From the NCBI RefSeq assembly GCF_016907895.1, contig NZ_JAFBCV010000002.1:248001-312000 (forward strand): 64,000 nucleotides of DNA, read 5' to 3'. The position numbers were made by a program, and so were the translations under genes. A model generated the notes under the pieces. That model worked only from the letters and a program-made list of their open reading frames with translations, ran no database searches and was not told the DNA's origin. This DNA comes from Shouchella xiaoxiensis (GTDB lineage: Bacteria > Bacillota > Bacilli > Bacillales > Bacillaceae_D). This document shows positions 52,764 through 61,962 of this stretch, piece by piece. Within the stretch, counting starts at the first letter, position 1. Every line of letters starts with the position of its first letter.

Positions 52764-54263
52764 GTGAAACTTGAAATGAACGAAATCTCGCTCGCGTTTC
52801 CTGGGGTAAAAGCGCTTGAGCAAGCCGAATTTGAAGCGGAGTCTGGTGAAATTCATGCCTTAATTGGCGCGAATGGTGCCGGTAAATCAACGTTGATGAA
52901 TGTCCTTGCCGGGGTGCACCAAGCCAATTCCGGTACGATCAAAATCAACGGTGAGCTGGTTGAAATCGGCACACCAAAACAAGCGCTTGCTTACGGTATT
53001 CAGCTTGTGCATCAAGAAGTCGATATGGCGCTTTTTCCGGAGTTGACCGTAACCGAAAACGTTCTATCAACACAGTTGATTACGCAAAAACCGTTGTTTC
53101 TTTCTTGGTCGGCCATGCATCGCCGTGCGGAGCAAGCTTTAAGAGAGCTGGATGTGGACATTCCCGTTAAAAAGCGAGTGATGGACTTAACGCTCGCTGA
53201 AAAGCAACTGGTGTTACTGGCGCGAGCCCTTGCGACAGAATGCCGGATTCTCATATTGGATGAGCCAACTGCGCCACTGAGCAACAGTGAAACCGCCGCG
53301 CTTTTCCGCGTTGTCAAAACGTTGAAAGAACGGGGCCTGCTGCTTGTATTCATCTCACATCGGCTTCAGGAGTTGCTTGATCACTGTGATCACATTACAG
53401 TCATGCGCGATGGCAAGCACGTGCTCAAACAAGCGGCCAATCAGCTAACGACAGGGGCAATCGTTGAAGCGATGCTTGGGAAGAAAATGGAGGCTCAGTT
53501 TCCGGATGTTCCTCGAACGAGAGGAGCAGAGTGGTTGCGGACAGAACATCTTTCCGACCATAAGCGGGTGAAAGACGTTAGCATTCGCCTTCATCAAGGT
53601 GAAATTGTCGGGCTGGCCGGTCTTGTCGGAGCGGGTAAAACGGAGCTTTGTAAACTGCTGTTTGGTGCAGCAAGAAGTCGTTCTGGAACGATAACGATTA
53701 AAGGAAAAACAGCTCGACTGAGAAGCCCTCACGAAGCGGTAAAAAAAGGGATGGCCCTTGTTCCAGAAGAACGACGCAAGGAGGGCATTTTTGTTGAAGA
53801 AACAGTTGCCCGAAATGTCACGGCTGTTAGCCTAGCCAATTTTACAACGGTTGGGGCGTTTCTAAAGGAACGAGCTGAAGGAGAGCGGGCGGAGGAAGTC
53901 GTGTCGCAGCTTGGCATTAAAACACCGAGTTTACTGACCAAGGTTCGGACGTTAAGCGGAGGAAACCAGCAAAAAATTGCGATAGGCAAGTGGATGATTG
54001 ACGACGCGGATATTTACCTTTTTGATGAACCAACTAAGGGCATTGATGTCGGCGCAAAGCGTGATGTGTATCAATTAATCGCACGTCTTGCAGCCCGGGG
54101 GAAAGCGGTCTTGTTCGCCTCTTGTGAATTAGCTGAAGTGATCGGGCTATCTGACCGAATTTACGTCATGTATGACGGGAAAATTGCCCAAGAAGTAGCG
54201 CCGGATCGTACGACGGAAGAGGCGCTGTTACATCTTGCAACAGGAGGGGCAGTACATGACTAA
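52764..54263 (+). CDS. Sugar-type ABC importer ATPase (tandem), probably methylthioribose
   Basis: 499 aa with two ABC domains as in RbsA. The first has Walker A GANGAGKST near 37-45 and Walker B LILDEPT; its signature is degenerate. The second has a GLVGAGKTE-type P-loop near 288, the signature LSGGNQQKIAIGKW and Walker B YLFDEPTKG. GTG 52764 is 9 bp after the lipoprotein stop. The tandem-domain form is typical of ribose-family importers. Confidence 0.9.
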   Translation: MKLEMNEISLAFPGVKALEQAEFEAESGEIHALIGANGAGKSTLMNVLAGVHQANSGTIKINGELVEIGTPKQALAYGIQLVHQEVDMALFPELTVTENVLSTQLITQKPLFLSWSAMHRRAEQALRELDVDIPVKKRVMDLTLAEKQLVLLARALATECRILILDEPTAPLSNSETAALFRVVKTLKERGLLLVFISHRLQELLDHCDHITVMRDGKHVLKQAANQLTTGAIVEAMLGKKMEAQFPDVPRTRGAEWLRTEHLSDHKRVKDVSIRLHQGEIVGLAGLVGAGKTELCKLLFGAARSRSGTITIKGKTARLRSPHEAVKKGMALVPEERRKEGIFVEETVARNVTAVSLANFTTVGAFLKERAEGERAEEVVSQLGIKTPSLLTKVRTLSGGNQQKIAIGKWMIDDADIYLFDEPTKGIDVGAKRDVYQLIARLAARGKAVLFASCELAEVIGLSDRIYVMYDGKIAQEVAPDRTTEEALLHLATGGAVHD

Positions 54264-55227
54264 CGGCAAGCTAGATGTTGTTTCGTTTTTCTATCGATAC
54301 GGTACCATTTTACTGATTGTTCTTTTAATTATTGGCTTTAGTTTAGTAAATCCTGCCTTTTTACAACCGGCAAACTTATTATCGATTTTGCGCTCCATTT
54401 CCATCGTTACGCTCATTGCGATCGGTATTACGATTAGTCTGTCAGTCGGGGGATTTGACCTCTCTGTCGGCTCGACAGCTTCGCTTGCAAATGCAGTTGT
54501 CATTAGCTTATTTGTCTGGTATGCACAGCCAACTTGGATCGCGCTTATTACTGGGTTCGCTGTTGCGCTTTGTATCGGATTATTTAACGCCTGGATGATT
54601 GTGAAAATTCGCATTCCAGATTTGCTGCTCACGTTAGCGGTGATGTTTATTGTCCAAGGAATTGCCCTGACCTATACGCGGGGCGCGACGATTTCTCAGA
54701 ACATGATTATGAGTGATGGAAGTTATGCAACGGGTCAAATTCCTGAGGCATTTAGCCTACTTGGACGCCTACCGTACATTATTATCATTATGATTGTTGC
54801 CGTCATTGTTGTTCATCTGTTTTTAACGTACACAAAACATGGGCGCTACATGTACATGATCGGTGGCAATGAGGAAGCGGCGCGCCTTTCTGGAATCGCG
54901 GTGAACCGTTATAAAGTGCTTGCCTACAGCTTAAGTGCTTTCTTTGCTGCCCTTGGAGGAATGGTGCTTGCCTCACGAGTCATGACGGCGGAAATAAACG
55001 CCGGTGGACCCTATTTGATGGACGCGGTTGCCGCTGCATTTATTGGCTTTGCGGTATTGGGGGCAGGTAAACCAAACGCATTTGGTACGTTTATCGGTGC
55101 GATTTTAATTGGTATTTTAGCAAATGGCCTTATTTTATTAAATGTTCCTTACTATGCAATGGATATTGTCAAAGGCTCCGTTCTGGCATTGGCTTTAGCG
55201 GTGACGTATTACAAACAAACAAATTAG
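54256..55227 (+). CDS. Sugar-type ABC importer permease, probably methylthioribose
   Basis: 323-aa RbsC-family permease with about 9-10 hydrophobic helices, the GGFDLSVGSTASLANA motif near 62-77 and a GNEEAARLSGI cytoplasmic coupling loop near 205. ATG 54256 follows AGGAGGGG and overlaps the ATPase gene by 8 bp. An in-frame start at 54235 is inside the upstream gene and lacks a ribosome site. Confidence 0.9.
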   Translation: MTNGKLDVVSFFYRYGTILLIVLLIIGFSLVNPAFLQPANLLSILRSISIVTLIAIGITISLSVGGFDLSVGSTASLANAVVISLFVWYAQPTWIALITGFAVALCIGLFNAWMIVKIRIPDLLLTLAVMFIVQGIALTYTRGATISQNMIMSDGSYATGQIPEAFSLLGRLPYIIIIMIVAVIVVHLFLTYTKHGRYMYMIGGNEEAARLSGIAVNRYKVLAYSLSAFFAALGGMVLASRVMTAEINAGGPYLMDAVAAAFIGFAVLGAGKPNAFGTFIGAILIGILANGLILLNVPYYAMDIVKGSVLALALAVTYYKQTN

Positions 55228-55239
55228 GGGGAGAAAACG

Positions 55240-56457
55240 ATGACGCAAGAAGGCATTATGACAGAGACGGAAGTTATCACGTATGTGAAAGCGACGCTTG
55301 ATTTCTTTGATGAAACTGCCGAGCTTGCCTGTACTGAAATTGGCGATGGCAATTTAAACTACGTGTTTCACGTTGTTGATCAAGCAAGCGACAGGTCGCT
55401 CATTGTCAAACAGGCAGGTTCGGTTGCCCGAATCTCCGACGAATTCATTGTCTCGCCTGATCGAAATCGGATTGAAACGGAAATCTTGCGCTTGCAAGGC
55501 ACGCTCGCACCAGGCTATGTACCGGAAGTCTATCACTATGACGGGGAGAAAAACTGTGTCGTCATGGAGGATTTATCCGACTATACGATCCTGCGCAAAG
55601 CTTTACTTGAGCAGCGACAGTTCCCAGAGCTTGCGGAACATCTATCCACGTTTCTCGTTGAAACGCTCGTATCAACGTCTGATCTTGTGCTCAACCATAA
55701 GGAGAAAAAAGAGCTCGTTAAGTCTTTCACGAACCCGGAGTTATGCGAAATAACCGAGGATCTTGTCTACACAGAACCGTTCTTCCCACACCCTCGAAAC
55801 GACGTTTTTGCCGGCACGCGCCCCTATGTTGAGCAAGAGATTTGGGGAGACAATCGCTTGGCGCTGGAAACGGCAAAGCTGAAGTTTCATTTTTTAACAC
55901 ACGCGCAAGCGCTGCTTCACGGCGATTTACACACCGGTTCGATTTTTGTGACGCCAACAGAGACAAAGGTAATTGATCCGGAGTTTGCCTTCTATGGCCC
56001 GGCAGGCTACGACATCGGTAACCTAATCGCCAACTTCATTTTTGCCTACGTTCATAGCGGCTACACGAGTGAAGGAGCGGAGCAGGAATCATTCCAAGCA
56101 TACATTCTCGAAACGATAGAAACGCTCGTTGATTCGTTTCGGACAAAGTTTGTTCTGGCATTTGAAGCGAAAGCAACGGAGCCGGTTGCTCGCTACGAAG
56201 GTTTTCTCGAACACTATTTAGCAGGTGTAGTAGAAGATGCCATCGCTGTCGCAGGGCTGGAGCTCTGTCGCCGCGTCATTGGGATTGCGAAGGTCGCTGA
56301 TCTGACGAGCATCACCGATGAGCAGGCCCGGACGGAAGCGGAAATAACCTGTTTAACACTTGGAAAAACGTTTATTCTTGAGCGGGCAAACTATCAAACT
56401 GGTAGCTCGATCACAGACGCAATCAAAGGAGTTCCCCCTTATGCCGGCAACCATTGA
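55240..56457 (+). CDS. mtnK: Methylthioribose kinase
   Basis: 405-aa kinase of the aminoglycoside-phosphotransferase fold. The N-lobe ends with VVMEDLSDYT; the catalytic loop LLHGDLHTGSIF near 226 and metal-binding DPEFAFYGPAGYDIG near 246 are clear. It phosphorylates methylthioribose at C1 with ATP. GGGGGAG precedes ATG 55240. Between the importer and mtnA. Confidence 0.95.
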   Translation: MTQEGIMTETEVITYVKATLDFFDETAELACTEIGDGNLNYVFHVVDQASDRSLIVKQAGSVARISDEFIVSPDRNRIETEILRLQGTLAPGYVPEVYHYDGEKNCVVMEDLSDYTILRKALLEQRQFPELAEHLSTFLVETLVSTSDLVLNHKEKKELVKSFTNPELCEITEDLVYTEPFFPHPRNDVFAGTRPYVEQEIWGDNRLALETAKLKFHFLTHAQALLHGDLHTGSIFVTPTETKVIDPEFAFYGPAGYDIGNLIANFIFAYVHSGYTSEGAEQESFQAYILETIETLVDSFRTKFVLAFEAKATEPVARYEGFLEHYLAGVVEDAIAVAGLELCRRVIGIAKVADLTSITDEQARTEAEITCLTLGKTFILERANYQTGSSITDAIKGVPPYAGNH

Positions 56458-57493
56458 ATCAGTCAAACTAACCGAAGAAAACACGCTCGTCATTCTTGAT
56501 CAAACGCTGTTGCCAAACGAACTCGTTTATCGGACACTTCGAACAAAAGAAGATGTGTGGCAAGCGATTGTCGCGCTTCAAGTGCGTGGTGCGCCAGCAA
56601 TTGGCATTGCTGCTGCTTACGGAGCTTATGTTGAACTGGCCCGCTACAGCTATGATTCGATTAGCGATTTCCGACAGACGTTTGCCACCATAAAAGACTA
56701 TCTCGCTTCATCTAGACCGACCGCGGTCAATCTGGCATGGGCGCTCGAGCGCTTAGAGAAAGTCGTAAGCCAACCGTGGAATGGAGCAGAAGCAGCGCTC
56801 CAAGCAGTCCGTGGGGAAGCGGAAGCGATCCGCACAGAAGATGCCTGCGTCTGCGAAGCAATTGGCCGCCATGCGCTAACGCTCTTGAATAATCAAGCCG
56901 GCATTCTGACTCATTGCAATGCTGGTGGAATCGCCACGGCCAAGTACGGCACAGCGCTCGCACCGCTGTTTCTTGGCAAGGAACAAGGCTATGACTTTCA
57001 CGTCTACGCCGATGAAACAAGGCCGCTGCTGCAAGGTGCGCGCCTAACCGCATGGGAGCTGCAGCAAGCTCAGATTGACGTCACGTTAATTTGCGATAAC
57101 ATGGCATCAATTGTCATGCAACAAGGCAAAGTTGATGCCGTCATTGTCGGCTGTGACCGCGTCGCCGCAAACGGCGATACCGCCAATAAAATTGGCACAT
57201 CGGGCCTCGCAATTCTCGCAAACTATTACGGCATTCCGTTCTACGTCTGTGCCCCAACATCAACGATCGACGTCACTTGTCAAACAGGAGCAGACATCGA
57301 GATAGAAGAGCGGGCAGGATCAGAAATTACTGAAGCCTGGTATGAAAAACCAATGGCTCCAGCAGGCGTCAAAACCTATAATCCCGCATTCGATGTGACC
57401 GATCACACGCTTATTAGCGCCATTATCACTGAACACGGTATCATTCGCCCAGCATATAAAGAAGCAATTGCCGCGCATGTGCATGTGGGGTAA
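56441..57493 (+). CDS. mtnA: Methylthioribose-1-phosphate isomerase
   Basis: 350-aa member of the eIF2B-alpha-like family. RGAPAIGIAAAYG lies near 50, the catalytic Cys in THCNAGG near 160 and the catalytic Asp in VGCDRVAANGDTANK near 240. It converts methylthioribose-1-P to methylthioribulose-1-P, the substrate of MtnB. ATG 56441 follows AAAGGAG and overlaps mtnK by 17 bp; the longer frame from 56360 is read-through of the mtnK region. Confidence 0.95.
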   Translation: MPATIESVKLTEENTLVILDQTLLPNELVYRTLRTKEDVWQAIVALQVRGAPAIGIAAAYGAYVELARYSYDSISDFRQTFATIKDYLASSRPTAVNLAWALERLEKVVSQPWNGAEAALQAVRGEAEAIRTEDACVCEAIGRHALTLLNNQAGILTHCNAGGIATAKYGTALAPLFLGKEQGYDFHVYADETRPLLQGARLTAWELQQAQIDVTLICDNMASIVMQQGKVDAVIVGCDRVAANGDTANKIGTSGLAILANYYGIPFYVCAPTSTIDVTCQTGADIEIEERAGSEITEAWYEKPMAPAGVKTYNPAFDVTDHTLISAIITEHGIIRPAYKEAIAAHVHVG

Positions 57494-57526
57494 ATGGAAA
57501 GAAAATTGTTTATTCGATCTATCTCC

Positions 57527-57573
57527 TTTATCCAAATTCTGTTATCCTTTAGGTAGAGCAGAATTTGGATAAA
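57527..57573. repeat. 15-bp perfect inverted repeat after mtnA
   Basis: TTTATCCAAATTCTG (57527-57541) and its complement (57559-57573) enclose 17 nt. There is no T-run, so this may be a weak terminator or a processing or insertion site. Confidence 0.5.
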
Positions 57574-57589
57574 TGTCGTGATGACGCAT

Positions 57590-57759
57590 GGTGCGGATCC
57601 TAAGCGAACATAAAATCCCTAGGAGACCCGCACCAAAAAATGAGGTGATTGTGTAACAGTTTGTGAGGTTTTTCTGGATTAGCATTCGTTTTTCGGCTTA
57701 GTTGGTAAAATGTATTAGATAAATGTTGTCGTTTCGAGCGGATTGCGGCTTAAATCGCT
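57590..57759 (+). promoter_or_regulatory. CRISPR leader, array 2
   Basis: Directly before repeat 1. The block 57590-57642 repeats the array 1 leader motif (AAGCGAACATAAAA, CCTAGGAGACCCGCACC, A6TG). Here GGTGCGG at its start can pair with CCGCACC at its end. Confidence 0.7.
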
Positions 57760-58387
57760 GTCGCACTCTTTGTGAGTGCGTGGATTGAAATAGACATAAA
57801 TTTTGTTAAGAATATAAATAAAGCGTCGCACTCTTTGTGAGTGCGTGGATTGAAATCTACCTCTTTGTCGTACCAAAAACTAGTATCAGGTCGCACTCTT
57901 TGTGAGTGCGTGGATTGAAATTTAAGCCAACTGGTATTCCTATGCTTGATCTCAGTCGCACTCTTTGTGAGTGCGTGGATTGAAATTAAAACAAAACACT
58001 ACGAAGAAACTCCCTAACGGTCGCACTCATTGTGAGTGCGTGGATTGAAATACGGAGCGGTTAAATGCCCGCATTAGTGGTGGTGAACGTCGCACTCATT
58101 GTGAGTTCATGGATTGAAATAGCTCCTTTTTATTTTGGTTTTATGTATGTTCGTGTCGCACTCCCTGTGAATGCGTGGATTGAAATAAGTACAGGGAATC
58201 ATCTCCATTTTGAGATAAGAGTCGCACTCCTTGTGAGTGCGCGGATTGAAATCCTTTTTGCACGAAGTTTCGAATCAGAAGGTTGAGGGGTCGCACTCAT
58301 TGTGAGTGCGTGGATTGAAATAGAATACGCCTTACTTCCGTTTATCCGAACTTGGGTCGCACTCACTATAAGTGCGACTTATAAAAT
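57760..58387 (+). CRISPR. Type I-C-like CRISPR array, 10 repeats
   Basis: 32-bp repeats begin at 57760, 57825, 57890, 57955, 58020, 58089, 58155, 58221, 58290 and 58356. The leader-side form is GTCGCACTCTTTGTGAGTGC then GTGGATTGAAAT. The first four repeats are identical with 33-bp spacers; from repeat 5 the loop changes (CTCAT, CTCCC, CTCCT), spacers are 33-37 bp, and repeat 10 is degenerate. The stem CGCACTC/GAGTGCG is fully paired. Nine spacers. Same type as array 1; no cas genes in the window. Confidence 0.95.
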
Positions 58388-58547
58388 TAACATCCTATGT
58401 TTTCATCAACACGTGGCTAGAGACAGCCTCGCCTCTTCGTAAAAACTTAATAAAGGTTATTTATTAAGTTGATTATATAAGGTACACTACATGAGAGGGT
58501 GTTGTCAGCTATGCCATTTGCTGAATTCATTTGCGGGGAGGGTTTAC

Positions 58548-59768
58548 ATGGCTACGGCTTTTCTAGTCATTATTTATCTAGCATTTATTAGTTTAGGGTT
58601 GCCTGATTCTCTTTTGGGGACAGCTTGGCCAATTATAAGCAAAGACCTGACGTTGCCACTTAGTGCGGCTGGGGCAATTTCAATGGTTATTGCAGGAGGG
58701 ACAATTGTTTCTAGTTTGACCAGCCGTTTTCTAATTGAACGATTTGGAACGGGTTTTCTGGCTTTTATCAGCTGTGTTCTTACAGCGGGTGCTTTGCTTG
58801 GTTTTGCATTTGCACCTTCGTTGTTGTGGTTTCTGCTTTTGGCTGTTCCATTGGGGTTAGGAGGAGGGGCAGTAGATGTAGCTTTAAATAATTTCGTGGC
58901 TGAAAATTACAAAGCTCATCATATGAACTGGCTTCATTGTTTTTGGGGAGTAGGTGCAACTGCTGGACCGTTTATTATGGGGATGACATTAGCCGATTCA
59001 GGTTCATGGAGAGCTGGATATGTTGTTGTTGCGGTGATGCAATTTGCGCTTGTTATTATTTTATTCGTTTCAATTCCATTATGGAAAAAAGTAGCTGCTC
59101 AAAAGAACAATCAAGAGCTTCAAGTAGAGGATGAAGCATTGAGTCAACCTTATGAAAAGAACATTCTTCGTTTGAGGGGGATCAAGCCTTCTTTAGCTTC
59201 ATTTATGTTTTGTGCGGGTACGGAAGCTACTGTCGGACTTTGGGGAGCGAGTTACCTCGTATTCGCGCGCGGGGTGTCTGTTGAGAATGCGGCGCTATTA
59301 ATCTCGCTTTATTATGGAGGTATTACGATTGGGCGCTTTGTGACAGGCTTTATCTCTTTTAAGGTTAGTAATCGAATATTAATCCTTGCAGGACAGGTAT
59401 GTGCAATTGTCGGTGTTGTTTTTCTACTTGATCCCATTTCACCAAGCATCTCGATTGTTGGGTTGTTAATTATTGGTTTGGGTTTAGCTCCTATTTATCC
59501 AGGGCTGCTGCACGAAACACCAAGGCGGTTTGGAAAACGGAATTCTGCTCGGTTAATGGGCTATCAAATGGCGGTTGCCTATACAGGCAGCACATTTTTC
59601 CCGCCATTATTTGGGCTACTAGCAGATTGGACGACGCTCGCTTTGCTTCCTTTTATTATTCTAGTGTTTTTAACGAGTATGTTAGTCTGTTCAGAAATAG
59701 TTGTGCGCGGTTTACGTGTTCAAAAAAAAGCTAGAAATGAAGCGAAGCCCCCTACCAACATCGAGTAG
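58548..59768 (+). CDS. MFS transporter
   Basis: 406-aa major facilitator protein with about 12 helices. LGLPDSLLGTAWP in helix 1 and a Gly-rich LGLGGGAVDVALN in helix 4, followed by NWLHCFWGVGATAGP, resemble the YbjJ/FucP-like group of sugar or drug transporters. ATG 58548 follows GGGGAGGG; the frame from 58491 has none. Substrate unknown. Confidence 0.83.
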   Translation: MATAFLVIIYLAFISLGLPDSLLGTAWPIISKDLTLPLSAAGAISMVIAGGTIVSSLTSRFLIERFGTGFLAFISCVLTAGALLGFAFAPSLLWFLLLAVPLGLGGGAVDVALNNFVAENYKAHHMNWLHCFWGVGATAGPFIMGMTLADSGSWRAGYVVVAVMQFALVIILFVSIPLWKKVAAQKNNQELQVEDEALSQPYEKNILRLRGIKPSLASFMFCAGTEATVGLWGASYLVFARGVSVENAALLISLYYGGITIGRFVTGFISFKVSNRILILAGQVCAIVGVVFLLDPISPSISIVGLLIIGLGLAPIYPGLLHETPRRFGKRNSARLMGYQMAVAYTGSTFFPPLFGLLADWTTLALLPFIILVFLTSMLVCSEIVVRGLRVQKKARNEAKPPTNIE

Positions 59769-59774
59769 GGGGCT
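59746..59774. terminator. Bidirectional terminator
   Basis: AGCCCCCTAC and GTAGGGGGCT form a perfect 10-bp stem that includes the MFS stop codon, followed by CTTTCTT; also ends the convergent gene. Confidence 0.85.
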
Positions 59775-59782
59775 CTTTCTTA

Positions 59783-61024
59783 TTATAAAATCTCGAGCAT
59801 TTCTGCTTGAAACTCTGGATCTTCAATAAAGCGCTGGAGGAAACGGGGATAGTTGCGTGTTAGTTTGAAGCTTTGCCACATCGATAAATCGTCGGCAAAC
59901 ATGCTCCACTGAATGACATCGCCATCCTCTGTTTCAAAAAAACGGGCGCCGGTTAAGACAAAAGCGGTTGAACCGCCTTTTCCTCCGGTCTGTTCAAATC
60001 CGTTTAACTCGGGATAGGGATCGGCTAGTATAGCAAGAAAGTATGCGGTTGTTTCTGCGTCTGCCCATTCACCGGTCTGGACGCGATAGAGCCACTCGCT
60101 GTATTCAGCCGTTGTGGAGGCGGGGAGCCAGTCGGACCAATAGCGCTGGTCGCCGATAGGCAGGCTCAACTCTTTCTCATTTGCGGTTTTCTTTCCGGCA
60201 ACAATCTCTTGATGAATCGCTAGAGCTTGCTCTTTGTATTCAGGAAATGTCAATTCCTCTAAGTCATCGGCACGCTCTTCGATAGCGAGGATACCGCTGA
60301 CAAACGGAATCAGATCGTCATGCGCCGTTAACCCCCAACTGTCAATCCGTTCGTTGATGTGGTCGATTCCCAGTCGCTCAAGCATGTAATCAGTGTTCGC
60401 ATTTGAACTAAATGAAATCATGCCGCGGACAACTTCGGCAAGGGATACGGTTGGTTCACCGACATCATCCAACCAAGCAGGGTGAGCACCGCCATCGGAG
60501 TTAGGTAAGTAGAACTTCTCTAGCTCTGACGTTTCTATTTGTTCATTCGGATCAATGGTGCCTGCCGTGACTTCTTCAGCAAAAACAGCAGCAATCGTCA
60601 TCTTTGCCGTGCTTGCAAGGGGGAAGTTGGTCTCGCTGTTTCGACTAGCAAGCTCTTCACCGTTTACTGCAAAATAATAAGAGCTTGTTGGATTCGTTGT
60701 TAAATGGTCCAACACATAATCAAGATCTTCTCTTAAGATAAAATAAGCGACGCTTCCCGCTATCAGGGCAAGAACTCCGATTGAAATAGCCCCGGCTTTC
60801 GTATATGTTTTTCGATCGACTAAAAACATGACGACAACTAAAGCGCCTATTCCGAGGAATAAATTAATCTGAAAGAATGTTGCGAAAACGATGAGGAGCA
60901 GAGCGGCTGTCGTCGTGCCAATGGCGTTTATGTAGCCCCACTTTGTTCGGTTTTTTTCTTTTAATAAAGGGAGGATGCTGATGACAGCGAATCCAAGGAT
61001 AATGATTAAGGTGAGAGTAGGCAT
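59783..61024 (-). CDS. Membrane-anchored serine hydrolase, beta-lactamase-like
   Basis: 413 aa. Three to four N-terminal TM helices (about 3-100) are followed by an extracellular penicillin-binding-like domain: SxxK in STAKMT near 138, SxN in SSNAN near 208 and KGG in GGKGGSTAF near 358. It resembles class A beta-lactamase-related proteins or DD-peptidases. The TM-rich start is unusual for secreted beta-lactamases. Wall modification is as likely as beta-lactam hydrolysis. Confidence 0.78.
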   Translation of the reverse strand: MPTLTLIIILGFAVISILPLLKEKNRTKWGYINAIGTTTAALLLIVFATFFQINLFLGIGALVVVMFLVDRKTYTKAGAISIGVLALIAGSVAYFILREDLDYVLDHLTTNPTSSYYFAVNGEELASRNSETNFPLASTAKMTIAAVFAEEVTAGTIDPNEQIETSELEKFYLPNSDGGAHPAWLDDVGEPTVSLAEVVRGMISFSSNANTDYMLERLGIDHINERIDSWGLTAHDDLIPFVSGILAIEERADDLEELTFPEYKEQALAIHQEIVAGKKTANEKELSLPIGDQRYWSDWLPASTTAEYSEWLYRVQTGEWADAETTAYFLAILADPYPELNGFEQTGGKGGSTAFVLTGARFFETEDGDVIQWSMFADDLSMWQSFKLTRNYPRFLQRFIEDPEFQAEMLEIL

Positions 61025-61174
61025 GGCTGTTCCTTTCTTTTTGCTCTAGTGATGTGTGTATTAGATACGTACGCTTTGTCTCATAAAAAAGTTTCATTGA
61101 TTGTCTTGACCTAGAGTAGACTCTAAGATTTATAGTGACGATAGGGGGAATACTTTCAAAAGGGGTATGAGCGC

Positions 61175-61931
61175 ATGGAGCGTCTTTGGACAAAGCCGTT
61201 TATCTTAATGACGGTGAGCCTATTGTTTTTATTCACGTCGTTTTACATGCTTTATCCAACAATGCCACTCTACATTGTGGAGCTTATTGGTGGCGCTCGT
61301 TCTTGCTAGTCAGGTAAATGTGGCGTTTGCCAAACCGGTTTCATCGGGAAAAAGATTAATTTTGTTTGATAAGCAGATTATTCCCGTCTCGGTTTCAACG
61401 TTTTTTGTGTTTGTTTCCTACGGGGGAATTACGACGTTCATTCCCTTATACGCGGCGAGCATCTCCTTTCATTCAGGCACTTTCTTTTTCATTTATGCAC
61501 TAACGCTGTTGCTGACGAGGCCGGTTGCTGGTATGCTGGCGGACCGTTATTCAGACAAGATGGTTATTGTGCCGGCGCTCGGCGTTACGATGGTTGCGTT
61601 AGTCATTCTCGCTTTCTTTCCTAGTGCTACTGGAATGATTGCGGCGTCAATTTTATACGGGATTGGCTTTGGTTCGGTCCAGCCAGCGCTACAAGCAACC
61701 ACGATCCGACGTGTTGCAACTGAGCGAATAGGCAGTGCCAATGCGTCGTTTTCGACCGCGACCGATTTAGGAATTGGCCTTGGTGCGATGCTGCTAGGCG
61801 TGGTCTCGCAGTTTACCTCATTCCGGATGCTGTTTCTTGTCAGTGCGGTGTCGGTTCTGTTATCGCTGCTCGTTTTTACAGTCATTCAGCGAAATGAAAA
61901 AGTAAAAGAGAACACTCGTAAGACGGCGTAA
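61175..61931 (+). pseudogene. MFS transporter with internal deletion
   Basis: ATG 61175 encodes 44 residues of an MFS N-terminus (MTVSLLFLFTSFYMLYPTMP) ending at TAG 61309. From about 61275 another frame continues as the C-terminal half of the same kind of protein (about 218 residues, ending in helices and a charged tail). About 130-150 residues between are missing relative to a 400-aa MFS. A deletion with frameshift explains both. The product is presumably inactive. Confidence 0.8.
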
Positions 61932-61962
61932 CGCCTTTAATAAAAAACTGGAGGTAGAAAAG

